From JAHQVK01 sp036788295 (GTDB taxonomy: Bacteria > Myxococcota > Kuafuiibacteriia > Kuafuiibacteriales > Kuafuiibacteriaceae): DNA of 64,000 nt. Below the pieces are notes generated by a model. That model worked only from the letters and a program-made list of their open reading frames with translations, was not told the origin of the DNA and made no database searches. Every line of letters starts with the position of its first letter. Position 1 is the stretch's first letter. Positions 54,043-63,146 of this stretch are shown here, piece after piece. A program made the translations under genes and the position numbers. The stretch is taken from assembly GCA_036788295.1 (NCBI GenBank), contig DAIQNR010000005.1, positions 1-64,000 on the forward strand. The letters are read 5' to 3'.

Positions 54043-56133
54043 TCAGGGCCTCACCTGGGCGTTCGCCAGCACCCCCTCCGCGACACGCGAAGGAACGGGA
54101 CTGTATGATCCAAACCTCATCGAAAAGCTCGCCCGACCCCGGGTTCGCGACCGAAGGTCGCTCGCGTACCCGATCATGGAGGCGAGCGGCACTTCCGCAA
54201 TCACCACATGGGCCCCCGCCCGAGGGTCGAGAGCCACGACGCGACCTCGCCGCGCCTGCAGGTCGCCCACGACATCCCCGGTGGCGGACTCCGGTACCGT
54301 CACCTCGACCCGCATGAGCGGCTCGAGCACCGTGGGCTCCGCGGCCCGGACCGCGTGGGCAAAAGCGAGGGCGGCAGCGGTTCGGACCGCGAGCGCCACC
54401 GGACCGGGGCCATCGGCCTCGACCTCGAGGAGGCGGACCGAGATGTCCGACACCTCGTACCCCGACGGACCGCCCTGGACCGCAGCTTCTCTCACGCCGT
54501 CCCGGACCGCGTCCCACCACTGCCGTCGTACCGACACGTCGGACGACATGCGGAGGCTCTGGCCGCCCTCCGGGCCAGAGACCCCAGGTCCAACCTCGAG
54601 CACGACCCGCGCGCTGAGCACGCCCTCGGGGACCGATCGCTGGCAGCGACCCTCGCGGCGAGCCGCCGCGGACACGGTCTCGCGGTAGGCGACCAGGCGA
54701 CGGCCCACCGCGACCCCGACACCGAAGTCCCTTCGGAGCCGCTCGACCGAGACGTCGAGGTGCAGCTCGCCGAGACCGCCGAGCAGGGTCTGACCGGTCT
54801 CGGGATCGGCCCGCACCGCCAAGGATGGGTCCTCCGCGAGCAGCGCCGCCAACGCGGCTTCGAGCGGCAAGCGGTCGGCCTCGGTCTGCGGCAGCACCGC
54901 GACCGAGAACACCGGCTCGGGGACGGGGAGAGACTCGAGCCGCACCTCAGAGGAGGACGCGCACAGAGTATCGCCCGTCACGACCCGAGCCAGGCCCTCG
55001 ACCGCCACGACCATTCCCGTGGTCGCCACCGCCACCTCGAACTGCTGGTTTGCATGGACCCGGCAGACCCGGCGAACCCTCTCCGCCTGGCCGGTCCGAG
55101 GGTTGAGGACTTCCGACCCGGACCGAAGTTCACCCCGATAGATGCGGACGAAGGTGAGCCGAGCCCCGCCCCGGTCGGCGACAACCTTGAAGGCCATCGC
55201 CACGAGCGGCTCGGCCGGGTTGGGCTCGATCCTCACGACGGCGTTGCCCGCCGTCCGCGCCACCGGCGCCGGGAAGTCGCGGGGGGAAGGGAGGTACGCG
55301 GCCATCGCGTCGAGCAAGGGCTCGATTCCGCGGTTGTCGAGCGCAGACCCGCACAACACGGGGCACGCCTCGAGGGCGAGGCAGGCTCTGCGCACCGCGC
55401 GCGCGAGTTCGTCTCCGGGGATGTGCTCCCCCTCGAGGTAGCGACGCTCGAGCGCTTCATCGAACCCCGCCACCCGGTCGAACACCCGATCCCGGGCCGC
55501 GAGCGCGGTCCTCACCCAGTCGGCAGGGATGGGGTGGCTCTCCATCGGTCCGCACGGGTCCTTCGTCGGCCACCGGAGCATCCGCTGGTGGACCACGTCG
55601 ATCACCGCGTCGAAGCCGGAGCCGCTGCCCATCGGCAGCTGCAGCGCGACCACCGGGGCGGCGAGGCGCTCCTCGAGCGCGCAGACGGCGGCCGCGAAGT
55701 CCGCTCCCGGCCGATCCATCTTGTTGATGAAGCACACTCGGGGCAGCGCGTACCGGTCGGCCTGGCGCCACACCGCCTCGGTCTGGGCCTCGACCCCCTT
55801 CTCGGCGTCGAGGAGGATCACCGCGCCGTCGAGCACGCGCAGGCTCCGCTCCACCTCGATCGCGAAATCGACGTGGCCGGGGGTGTCGATGATCTGGATG
55901 CGGTGGCCATCCCACGGCACGCTCGTCGCGGCCGCGCTGATGGTGATGCCCCGCTCCTTCTCCTGGGCGAGGAAGTCCATGGTGGCCGCGCCGTCGTGGA
56001 CTTCTCCAACCCGGGTCTCGACGCCGGTGTAGACCAGGAGGCGCTCGGTCGTGGTCGTCTTCCCCGCGTCCACATGAGCGAGGACACCGAGGTTCCGAAC
56101 CAGCTCGAGGGGAATGTGACCGAGACCGACCAT
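54043..56133 (-). CDS. Divergent elongation factor G, EFG2/recycling-like
   Basis: 696-residue translational GTPase in the slot normally held by fusA. G1 AHVDAGKT (19-26), G3 DTPGHVD, G4 NKMD. Its switch and G-domain phrases (DFLAQEKERGITIS, VEAQTEAVWRQADRYALPR, VVALQLPMG) resemble mitochondrial EFG2 / spdEFG2, the ribosome-recycling paralogue, rather than ordinary EF-G. Domain IV and V are present, with many Arg/Ala substitutions. Start ATG 56133 has AAGG six bases upstream. I infer a recycling role, with the EF-G at 18885 doing translocation. Confidence 0.85.
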   Translation of the reverse strand: MVGLGHIPLELVRNLGVLAHVDAGKTTTTERLLVYTGVETRVGEVHDGAATMDFLAQEKERGITISAAATSVPWDGHRIQIIDTPGHVDFAIEVERSLRVLDGAVILLDAEKGVEAQTEAVWRQADRYALPRVCFINKMDRPGADFAAAVCALEERLAAPVVALQLPMGSGSGFDAVIDVVHQRMLRWPTKDPCGPMESHPIPADWVRTALAARDRVFDRVAGFDEALERRYLEGEHIPGDELARAVRRACLALEACPVLCGSALDNRGIEPLLDAMAAYLPSPRDFPAPVARTAGNAVVRIEPNPAEPLVAMAFKVVADRGGARLTFVRIYRGELRSGSEVLNPRTGQAERVRRVCRVHANQQFEVAVATTGMVVAVEGLARVVTGDTLCASSSEVRLESLPVPEPVFSVAVLPQTEADRLPLEAALAALLAEDPSLAVRADPETGQTLLGGLGELHLDVSVERLRRDFGVGVAVGRRLVAYRETVSAAARREGRCQRSVPEGVLSARVVLEVGPGVSGPEGGQSLRMSSDVSVRRQWWDAVRDGVREAAVQGGPSGYEVSDISVRLLEVEADGPGPVALAVRTAAALAFAHAVRAAEPTVLEPLMRVEVTVPESATGDVVGDLQARRGRVVALDPRAGAHVVIAEVPLASMIGYASDLRSRTRGRASFSMRFGSYSPVPSRVAEGVLANAQVRP

Positions 56134-56171
56134 GACCATCCTTCTTAGCTACGAACCCGATGGTTCTCCGC

Positions 56172-56648
56172 TCACCAGCGGAAGTGGGCGAACGCCTTGT
56201 TGGCGTCGGCCATCTTGTGGGTGTCTTCCCGCTTCTTCACCGCGTTGCCGCGACCCTGCGAAGCGTCCAGAATCTCTCCGGCGAGGCGCTCCCGCATCGT
56301 CTTCTCTCCGCGCCTCGACGAGTAGGAGATGAGCCACCGCATCCCGAGCGACGTGCGCCGCTCGGGGCGGACCTCCACGGGGACCTGGAACGTCGCGCCG
56401 CCGACCCGACGGGACTTCACCTCGATGCGGGGCTTGATGTTCTCGAGCGCCTTCTTGAAGACGGTCAGCGGATCGTCCTCGCCGCCGGCCCTCGAGCCGA
56501 CGAGGTCGAGCGCGCCATAGGTGATGCGCTCTGCGGTGGACTTCTTGCCGCCGATCATCAGCGCGTTGATGAATTTCGCAATGACCCGATCCTGGTATTT
56601 CGGATCCGGCAGCAGCTTCCGCTTCGGTGCTTCTCGACGCCTGGCCAT
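56172..56648 (-). CDS. rpsG: 30S ribosomal protein S7
   Basis: 158 residues. MARRREAPKRKLLPDPKYQD and VEVRPERRTSLGMRWLISY are canonical. S7 nucleates the 30S head and in E. coli regulates the str operon. Confidence 0.98.
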   Translation of the reverse strand: MARRREAPKRKLLPDPKYQDRVIAKFINALMIGGKKSTAERITYGALDLVGSRAGGEDDPLTVFKKALENIKPRIEVKSRRVGGATFQVPVEVRPERRTSLGMRWLISYSSRRGEKTMRERLAGEILDASQGRGNAVKKREDTHKMADANKAFAHFRW

Positions 56649-56663
56649 CTCGTCTCCTCAGTC

Positions 56664-57059
56664 TCAGCTCGGCTTCTTGACGCCGTACTTCGAGCGCCCC
56701 TTGTTGCGCTTAAGCTTGTTGGTGTTCGACGGCCCCTCACCGGCGGAGGCGTCGAGCGTCCCGCGCACGATGTGGTAGCGGCAACCGGGGAGGTCCTTCA
56801 CACGACCGCCACGGACCAGCACCACGGAGTGCTCCTGCAGGTTGTGCCCTTCGCCGCCGATGTACGCCGTCACCTCGATGCCGTTGGTCAGTCGCACGCG
56901 GGCGACCTTGCGCAGGGCCGAGTTCGGCTTCTTCGGGGTGGAGGTGTACACGCGCACGCATACCCCCCGGCGCTGCGGGCAGGCCTTGAGGGCCGGGGAC
57001 TTCGAACCCTTCACCGGGTCCTTCCGCGCTCCCCGAATCAGCTGGTTGATCGTTGGCAT
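56664..57059 (-). CDS. rpsL: 30S ribosomal protein S12
   Basis: 131 residues of the decoding-centre protein. PTINQLIRGARK, STPKKPNSALRKVARV and GGRVKDLPGCRYHIVRG are canonical, and the Lys positions linked to streptomycin resistance carry the sensitive-type residue. The C-terminus has about seven extra residues (AGEGPSNTNKLKRNKGRSKY). ATG 57059 is family-like; an upstream in-frame ATG at 57089 lies within the leader hairpin. Confidence 0.97.
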   Translation of the reverse strand: MPTINQLIRGARKDPVKGSKSPALKACPQRRGVCVRVYTSTPKKPNSALRKVARVRLTNGIEVTAYIGGEGHNLQEHSVVLVRGGRVKDLPGCRYHIVRGTLDASAGEGPSNTNKLKRNKGRSKYGVKKPS

Positions 57060-57073
57060 CCGCTCCACTCCCA

Positions 57074-57091
57074 CCATGGGAAAACCCATGG
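57074..57091 (-). promoter_or_regulatory. Hairpin just upstream of rpsL
   Basis: A perfect 7-base inverted repeat (CCATGGG and CCCATGG) with a 4-base loop, 15 bases before the rpsL start codon and next to its GTGGAG ribosome-binding sequence. It could influence rpsL initiation. An in-frame ATG lies inside it. Confidence 0.45.
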
Positions 57092-57156
57092 GCGCATCCT
57101 GGCTCGCAGCTTCGCTGCTCGCCGAACCAATCGAGGTGGAAAGACAGAAGAGACGG

Positions 57157-57183
57157 CGAATAGGGCGTATTTGCCCCTATTCG
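57157..57183 (-). promoter_or_regulatory. Leader hairpin of the str operon
   Basis: A perfect 9-base inverted repeat (CGAATAGGG and CCCTATTCG) with a 9-base loop, about 100 bases upstream of rpsL. There is no T tract on the minus strand after it, so a regulatory RNA structure is more likely than a terminator. Confidence 0.45.
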
Positions 57184-57506
57184 TCCAGGCGAGCTCGCTC
57201 CAGCCTCGTTCGCGGTGGTGACCGCGGGCTGGCATCGCCTCTTCACCGGGCCGGTATTGCTGCGCGAACGCTTTGCACCGGCGGTGGTGATGTTCTCTTC
57301 GTCCCGGTTCGTGCAGCCACCCGAATCACGCCCGTCGCTCGAGCTGCAGGGGGCAGCTGGCGTTCGAGGATATCCTGGTGCCTTCCGTCACGTTCCGAGT
57401 GTCTTCGTTCCCCTTTCTCTGGGGCGCCTCCCGCAGACCCTCCCGCCGCTGTCGGTCGAGATGTGGTCAAAAGGACGACGACCCACGTTTCCCGTTGAGG
57501 AGGCGC

Positions 57507-57535
57507 ATTAATCAGAGCGCGGACGGGGGTGTCAA
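57507..57535 (-). promoter_or_regulatory. Candidate str operon promoter
   Basis: On the minus strand, perfect -35 TTGACA (57535-57530), 17-base spacer, -10 ATTAAT (57512-57507; 4 of 6). This is the best sigma-70-like promoter seen in the window and is oriented toward rpsL. It implies an untranslated leader of about 440 bases. Confidence 0.55.
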
Positions 57536-57591
57536 CCGGGAAAGCGGGAGTGAGCCGCCGCGGGGAGTCGGCGGGAAAAACAATTGTGTCG

Positions 57592-59103
57592 TCAAGGGTT
57601 TGGGGCGCCTTCGCGGGGGGCCAGCGATAGGCCAGCGCCGTCCACGGCGGCAATCCAAGCCCCGGGCAGAAGACCGAGGCCCAAGGTCAGGGCGACCGCC
57701 AAACCGACGCCGACGACGGGGGCGACCGCCGGTCGAAAGTGGGGCGCTGGCCCCGGTTCACGGTGCTCCCGCAGGTAGAAGGCGACGAGCACCCGCAGAT
57801 AGACGAACGCGCCCACGACGGAGCCGAGAACGCCGATCACCACCAAGGTCACCTCCCCGGCCCTCAGCGCGGCGCCGAACAGCTGGATCTTGGCCAGAAA
57901 CGCCCCGGTCGGGGGCATGCCGGCCAGCGCCACCATGAACAGCGCCATCGCCGCCGCCAGGGCCGGGTGGGATCGCCCGATCCCGGCGTAGGCAGAGAGG
58001 CGCTCCGCCTCGCTCGCCCCGTCGGCGCGCTCGAGCAACCCGAGGACACCGAAGGCGCCGATGGTGGTGAAGGTGTAGGCGGAGAGGAAGAACAGCACCG
58101 CGGACGCCGCCCCTTCCGTGCCCCGCGCCGCCGCGACGACCCCGATGAGGGCGTAGCCGGCGTGGGCGATCGAGGAGTAGGCGAGCAGGCGCTTCACGCT
58201 GGTCTGGGTGAGCGCGAGCAGGTTGCCGACCACGATGCTCGTCGCCGACAAGCCGACCAAGAGCCCAATCGGCCCCACCCCCGCGGCAGGGAGTCCCGGG
58301 GACAAGCCGCTGACCGCCGCCCGCACCAAGGCCCCGAGCGCCGCCGTCTTCACGCCCACGGCCATGAACGCGGTGACCGGGGTGGCAGCGGCCTCGTAGA
58401 CGTCCGGCGCCCACATGTGAAACGGCGCGGCCGCGATCTTGAATCCGAATCCGACGAGCACCAGCAACAACCCGGCAGCGAGCAGCGGGTCCGCCTCCCC
58501 GGATGCGAGGTGCATGCCGATCCACGCCCAGTCGAGTCGGCCGATGGCGCCGTAGGTGAACGCGAGACCGAAGAGGAAGAATCCGGTCGCGAAGGCGCCC
58601 ATCAGGAAGTACTTGAGCGCCGCCTCGGTGGCCCGGCTGTCGTTGCCCCTCATGGCGGTGAGCGCGTAGAGCGACACCGACAAGGTCTCGAGCCCGAGGA
58701 AGAAGGTGAGGAGGTCGCCGGACATGACCATCACCACCATCCCGATCATCGAGAGGCTGAGCAGAGCGTGGTATTCGCCCCGATCCATCGCGCCGTCCTC
58801 GATGGCTCGCGCCGATCCGAGCAGCACGAGCGTCGCCCCTGTCAGCAGCAGCACCGAGGTCACCCGACCGAAGTCGTCCGCGAAGAGGGCGACCGCTCCG
58901 TCGGCGACGAAGAGCGCTCGACCGGGCTCCCCCACCTGCCAGCCGAAGAGGCCAGCCGCGACGAGAAATCCGAACCCGGTGACCGCGGCGGGGGCGGACC
59001 GTCGGCGGGGCGAAAACACCTCGATCATCAGCGAAGACACCGCCGACCCGAGCAGGATGAACACCGGCAGCAGCGGCGCGATGTCATGGCCGGTGATGTT
59101 CAT
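57592..59103 (-). CDS. nuoN: NADH-quinone oxidoreductase subunit N
   Basis: 503-residue antiporter-like membrane subunit of complex I, with about fourteen hydrophobic segments. LTFFLGLETLSVSLYALTA with its Glu, KYFLMGAFATGFFLFG and MWAPDVYEAAATPVTAFM with the Lys-containing neighbourhood are NuoN signatures. ATG overlaps the nuoM stop. The frame is open further upstream as a shadow of nuoM. Confidence 0.95.
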   Translation of the reverse strand: MNITGHDIAPLLPVFILLGSAVSSLMIEVFSPRRRSAPAAVTGFGFLVAAGLFGWQVGEPGRALFVADGAVALFADDFGRVTSVLLLTGATLVLLGSARAIEDGAMDRGEYHALLSLSMIGMVVMVMSGDLLTFFLGLETLSVSLYALTAMRGNDSRATEAALKYFLMGAFATGFFLFGLAFTYGAIGRLDWAWIGMHLASGEADPLLAAGLLLVLVGFGFKIAAAPFHMWAPDVYEAAATPVTAFMAVGVKTAALGALVRAAVSGLSPGLPAAGVGPIGLLVGLSATSIVVGNLLALTQTSVKRLLAYSSIAHAGYALIGVVAAARGTEGAASAVLFFLSAYTFTTIGAFGVLGLLERADGASEAERLSAYAGIGRSHPALAAAMALFMVALAGMPPTGAFLAKIQLFGAALRAGEVTLVVIGVLGSVVGAFVYLRVLVAFYLREHREPGPAPHFRPAVAPVVGVGLAVALTLGLGLLPGAWIAAVDGAGLSLAPREGAPNP

Positions 59104-60623
59104 GGCCAGGATCCGCCCGCTTCGAAGGCCAGCGGCGCTCGCTCCCGGACCGTTCGCACGAACGCGTCCACCGAGGCTCGGGTCGGTTCGAGCACGAGCC
59201 CGGGCCACAACCCGATCGCGAGCGAGCACCCGAGCAGCGCGCCGAGCACCCCGATCTCCCTGGGGCGAAGGTCCCGCAGCTGCTCGTTCGCTGGGTTTTG
59301 GAGCGGACCGAACAGAACCCGCTGGACCATGAGCAGCAGGTAGACCGCGGCGAGCACCACCCCGATGACCGCGACGGAGGCGTAGACGCGGCCGTCCGGG
59401 CCGGACAGGAACGTCCCGAGCAGCACCAGGAACTCTCCGGGGAAGCCAGACAGGGACGGCAGCCCCGCGCTCGCCATCGCCGCGACCACGAGCGCGGCCG
59501 AGAACCAGGGGAGCCGGGACGCGAGGCCTCCGAAGTCCGAGAGGCGGCGGGTGTGGCGCTGCTCGTAGAGCACCCCGATGAGGAGGAACAGCGCCGGGGT
59601 GCTGAGCCCGTGGGCAACGAGGATGAACACCGCCCCGCAGACCGACTCCGGAGTCAGGGCCACGAGCCCCAGCATCGCGAACCCGAGGTGGCTGACCGAA
59701 GAGTAGGCGACGAGCCGCTTGGCGTCGGGCTGGACCCAAGCCACCAGCGCCCCGAGCACGATGCCCACCAGCGCGAGCGCCGCGAGCACCGGGACGGCGG
59801 CGACGGCGGCGACCGGAAACAACGGGAACGCGAAGCGAAAGAACCCGTACACCCCGAGCTTGAGCAGGACCCCGGCGAGCAGCACCGACCCCGGGGTCGG
59901 GGCCTCGGTGTGGGCGTCCGGCAACCAGGTGTGGAGCGGAAACATCGGCACCTTGATGGCGAAGGCCACCGCGAACGCCCAGAACAGCCACGTCTGCTCG
60001 GTTGGGGACAGCGTGCGGGCCAAGGCGGCGTCGAGCCCGAAATTCCAGGCCCCATCGGGCTGAAGGGCCAGGTAGACGATCGCGACCAGCATCAACAAGG
60101 ACCCGGCCATCGTGAACACGAAGAATTTCACTGCGGCGTGGATCCGCCGAGACCCGCCCCAAATCCCGATGATGAAATACATGGGGACGAGCATGGCCTC
60201 CCAAAAGACGTAGAACAGGAAGAGGTCGAGGGCGACGAAGGCCCCGAGCATCCCGGTCTCGAGGGCGAGGATCAGGACGAGAAAGCTCTTCACCCGATCC
60301 GTGATCGAGGTCCAGGCCCCGAGCAGGGTGATGGGGAGCAGGAAGGTGGTGAGCAGGACGAGCACGAGCGCGACGCCGTCCAGGCCGGTGGAGTAGTGGA
60401 TGCCGAAGGCGGGGATCCAGGGGACGCGCGAGAACTCGACGAGGCCGGCGCCGGGGTCCCAGCTCAGAAAGAGGGCCAACGCGAGCCCGAAGTCGGCCAC
60501 CGTGACGGCGAGCGCCGCCGTCTTCAGGCGCGCGGGGTCGGTCGCCGGGAGCAGCGCGAGGACGAGGGCACCCAGCGCGGGCACGAACACGACCGCGGTG
60601 AGCAGCTCCGCGGGGTGGGGCAT
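59100..60623 (-). CDS. nuoM: NADH-quinone oxidoreductase subunit M
   Basis: 507-residue proton-pumping subunit of complex I. FYVFWEAMLVPMYFIIG (with the key Glu), KFFVFTMAGSLLMLVAI and PMFPLHTWLPDAHTEAPT are canonical NuoM. It is the first gene of its unit: the sequence before it is non-coding and the next gene is on the other strand, so nuoA-L are not linked here. Confidence 0.96.
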   Translation of the reverse strand: MPHPAELLTAVVFVPALGALVLALLPATDPARLKTAALAVTVADFGLALALFLSWDPGAGLVEFSRVPWIPAFGIHYSTGLDGVALVLVLLTTFLLPITLLGAWTSITDRVKSFLVLILALETGMLGAFVALDLFLFYVFWEAMLVPMYFIIGIWGGSRRIHAAVKFFVFTMAGSLLMLVAIVYLALQPDGAWNFGLDAALARTLSPTEQTWLFWAFAVAFAIKVPMFPLHTWLPDAHTEAPTPGSVLLAGVLLKLGVYGFFRFAFPLFPVAAVAAVPVLAALALVGIVLGALVAWVQPDAKRLVAYSSVSHLGFAMLGLVALTPESVCGAVFILVAHGLSTPALFLLIGVLYEQRHTRRLSDFGGLASRLPWFSAALVVAAMASAGLPSLSGFPGEFLVLLGTFLSGPDGRVYASVAVIGVVLAAVYLLLMVQRVLFGPLQNPANEQLRDLRPREIGVLGALLGCSLAIGLWPGLVLEPTRASVDAFVRTVRERAPLAFEAGGSWP

Positions 60624-60781
60624 GGGCGGGGGAGGTACAACGGCCCGACTGGGGGGTCAATGTGACCTCGGACGAACGTCTTGCCGAGCGACCCGGCCTC
60701 GAGTGGCCTCTAGACGGCAAAATACGATGCCAGATGTCGCTCGGAGCTGACCCCCGGTGCACCCGTATGCAGCGTGCGGGA

Positions 60782-61162
60782 ATGACGACGGATGAGCGCC
60801 GGTTTGCGGCCATCGGCCTCGCCGAGCGGTTCTGGGAGCTGGCCTGGGCCCAGAGTGCCGACCTCGGCGCGCTTCGGGGTCTGCTCGTGCCGGATGTCGT
60901 GGCGACCTGCGGCGGACTCGACCTGCTCGGCGTGGAGCCCCTCGAGCGATGGCTGGGAGGCTTTCGAAAACAGGTTGGGTCGGTGGAGTCCAGGGCCGAA
61001 GAGACGTTCGCGTGCGTGGACGCCACGCGGGTGGCGACGAGGTGGCGGGTGCGCCGGACCGATGGTGGCGACCTGACCGGGCTGTCGATCTGGTCGGTGC
61101 AGTGGGATCGAAGCACCCCTCGCCTCGCCCGGGTCTGGATCGAGCACGGACCGAGCGACTGA
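60782..61162 (+). CDS. NTF2-like/SnoaL-type small protein
   Basis: 126-residue protein with the pattern of the NTF2-like fold (a helical start RFWELAWAQSADLGALRGLL, then strands with RWRVRRTDGG and ARVWIEHG). The fold covers polyketide cyclases, isomerases and non-catalytic binders, and no active-site pair can be assigned. The start is uncertain (60782 or in-frame ATG at 60767). Divergent from nuoM. Confidence 0.65.
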   Translation: MTTDERRFAAIGLAERFWELAWAQSADLGALRGLLVPDVVATCGGLDLLGVEPLERWLGGFRKQVGSVESRAEETFACVDATRVATRWRVRRTDGGDLTGLSIWSVQWDRSTPRLARVWIEHGPSD

Positions 61163-61322
61163 GGGCGAGCTCGGTCTACCGTCTCGCCGTGTCGAGATGG
61201 GCGTGGCTCGAGGTCGGTTCCTGGCTCGTGTCCCCCGTTCAGCGCCGGTCGGCGCGCCGAACCGACGGCTACGCCGAGATCCGCTGGTGACCGGGGCGGC
61301 GCTGTCGCGTACTCACCCCGCA

Positions 61323-61994
61323 ATGTCCGGCTACTACGACCGCAAGCACCTCGCTGCGTTCCCCGAGATCGGGCGCGGCCACCCCGGGCTCGCCGGGGCG
61401 TTTTTCGGTTGGTACGGGGCGGTGTTCGCGCCCGGTGCGCTCGGGGTGAGGACGAAGAACCTCGCCGCCCTGGCGGTGGCCCACGCGGTGCGCTGCCCGT
61501 ACTGCATCGACGCGTACACCACCGCGAGCCTCGAGCACGGCGCCGACCTCGACGCGATGACCGAAGCGGTGCACGTCGCGGCGGCGGTGGCGGCGGCCTC
61601 GACCCTCGATTTCGGAGCCCAGATGGTGCGGCAGGCCGCGGCCCTGGGCGCCGGGGACGGACCAGGACCTGTGTCGCAAGGCTACTTTCATGCTGGCCAC
61701 GTCGAGGAGCGCCTCGGCGGCGGACCTCTCGACGAAGCCGAGCGAGCTTGGGAACGAGCGGTGACCGAGACCGGTGCGCTCGACCGGGAGGACAAGGCCG
61801 CGATCGCGGTGGCGGTCGCCCACGCCCTCGGTTGTCCGTACGCCATCGACGAGACCACCCGGCGGGCGCGGGCCGCTGGCCTCGACCTCCCGATGCTCAC
61901 CGAAGCGGTGCACGTCGCGGCCGCCATCCGGGGCGGCGCCGCCCTCGTTCACGGGATCCAGATGATGGAGCACCTCGAGAGGAGGCCGGCGTGA
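61323..61994 (+). CDS. Tandem CMD-domain protein of arsenosugar locus
   Basis: 223-residue protein made of two carboxymuconolactone-decarboxylase/AhpD-like repeats. The first has the peroxidase-type pair CPYC (Cys58, Cys61) and a His shortly after (LEHG). The second reads CPYA (Cys171, Ala174), so its redox pair is broken. It overlaps arsS by GTGA, and a single-domain relative, the arsenosugar biosynthesis-associated peroxidase-like protein, normally accompanies ArsS. Likely cytosolic; its exact reaction is not established. Confidence 0.82.
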   Translation: MSGYYDRKHLAAFPEIGRGHPGLAGAFFGWYGAVFAPGALGVRTKNLAALAVAHAVRCPYCIDAYTTASLEHGADLDAMTEAVHVAAAVAAASTLDFGAQMVRQAAALGAGDGPGPVSQGYFHAGHVEERLGGGPLDEAERAWERAVTETGALDREDKAAIAVAVAHALGCPYAIDETTRRARAAGLDLPMLTEAVHVAAAIRGGAALVHGIQMMEHLERRPA

Positions 61995-63088
61995 CCCCTC
62001 TGCGCGTTCTCAGCCCCCACGAGATCGAAGGGCCGAAGGCGGCGAGGAGCCTGCTGTCGCGGAGGGACCCGCTCGCCCCTGCGGCGGCGCAGCGCCGGCG
62101 CCTGGGCGAGGTGCGGGTGCGGGGCGAGGTCCCGGACTTCGACGCCGCGCTCGACCGGGCCGGCGCAGCGCTCGCGCGGGGGTCGGTCGGGATCCTGCAG
62201 CTCAACCTGGGCAAGCTCTGCAACATGACCTGCAGGCACTGCCACGTCGACGCCGGGCCGGACCGAACCGAGGAGAACATGGACCGGTCCACGGCGGAGG
62301 CCTGCCTCGACCTGCTCGACCGAACCGGCGCCCACACCGTCGATCTGACCGGAGGGGCCCCCGAGCTGAACTCGAACTTTCGGTTCCTCGTCGAGGAGTC
62401 CAGGGCGCGGGGCCGGCACGTCATCGACCGGTGCAATCTGACCATCCTGCTGACCAAGAAGATGGCCGACTTGCCCGCCTGGCTCGCCGAGCACCAGGTC
62501 GAGATCGTCTGCTCCCTGCCCCACTACGCCGTGCGCAACACCGACGCCCAGCGGGGCGACGGCACGTTCGAAAAGTCCCTCGAGGCCCTCAGGCGGCTCA
62601 ACGAGGTCGGCTACGGACGGGGAGATCCGGGGCGCCGGCTCACCCTGATGACGAACCCGGTCGGGGCCTTTCTCGCCCCGAACCAGGCCCTCGTCGAGGC
62701 GGACTGGAGGCGGGCGCTCGAGACGAGGCACGGGGTGACCTTCGACCGGCTGTTCGCGCTCAACAACATGCCGATCAGCCGGTTTCTCGAGTGGCTGCTC
62801 GAGCGGGGCCAGCTCGAGGCGTACCTCGAGCGGCTCACGAACGCGTTCAATCCGGGCACGGTGGCCGGGCTCATGTGCCGAGACACGCTCAGCGTCGGCT
62901 GGGACGGCACCGTATACGACTGCGATTTCAACCAGATGCTCGACCTTCCCATCGAGGACCGGGGCCGGAGGCGGAACGTCCGCGACCTCGACCCCGACGC
63001 GATCGTCGGCGGCGCGGTGCGCACCGGCGTGCACTGCTTCGGGTGCACCGCCGGGGCGGGCAGCTCCTGCTCCGGCGCCACCACCTGA
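61991..63088 (+). CDS. arsS: Arsenosugar biosynthesis radical SAM protein ArsS
   Basis: 365-residue radical SAM enzyme. The N-terminal cluster motif is CNMTCRHC (Cys77, Cys81, Cys84), followed by LTGGAPELN typical of ArsS. The C-terminus has the family Cys region CFGCTAGAGSSC (Cys349, Cys352, Cys360); in part of the family the residue between the two glycines here is selenocysteine, and this copy has Ala356. ArsS joins a SAM-derived 5'-deoxyadenosyl group to methylated arsenic. No arsM or ars operon is in the window. GTG start with GGAGG six bases upstream. Confidence 0.88.
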   Translation: MTPLRVLSPHEIEGPKAARSLLSRRDPLAPAAAQRRRLGEVRVRGEVPDFDAALDRAGAALARGSVGILQLNLGKLCNMTCRHCHVDAGPDRTEENMDRSTAEACLDLLDRTGAHTVDLTGGAPELNSNFRFLVEESRARGRHVIDRCNLTILLTKKMADLPAWLAEHQVEIVCSLPHYAVRNTDAQRGDGTFEKSLEALRRLNEVGYGRGDPGRRLTLMTNPVGAFLAPNQALVEADWRRALETRHGVTFDRLFALNNMPISRFLEWLLERGQLEAYLERLTNAFNPGTVAGLMCRDTLSVGWDGTVYDCDFNQMLDLPIEDRGRRRNVRDLDPDAIVGGAVRTGVHCFGCTAGAGSSCSGATT

Positions 63089-63146
63089 CGTCCGGTTGCC
63101 GGCCGGACGGGGCGCTTGCTACACCTGAGCGGTGCGGGGCCTGCGG

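Larger units (their letters stand above)
57060..57591. other. 532-base leader and promoter region of the str operon
   Basis: No gene on either strand. It holds a candidate promoter about 450 bases upstream of rpsL and two hairpins in what would be a long untranslated leader. Open frames here are short and have no family character. Confidence 0.6.

Noticed and set aside
59104..61323. Continuous open frame upstream of nuoN on the minus strand
   Set aside because: It is a shadow of nuoM and beyond; only the part from 59103 down has NuoN sequence, and the nuoM stop overlaps that start.
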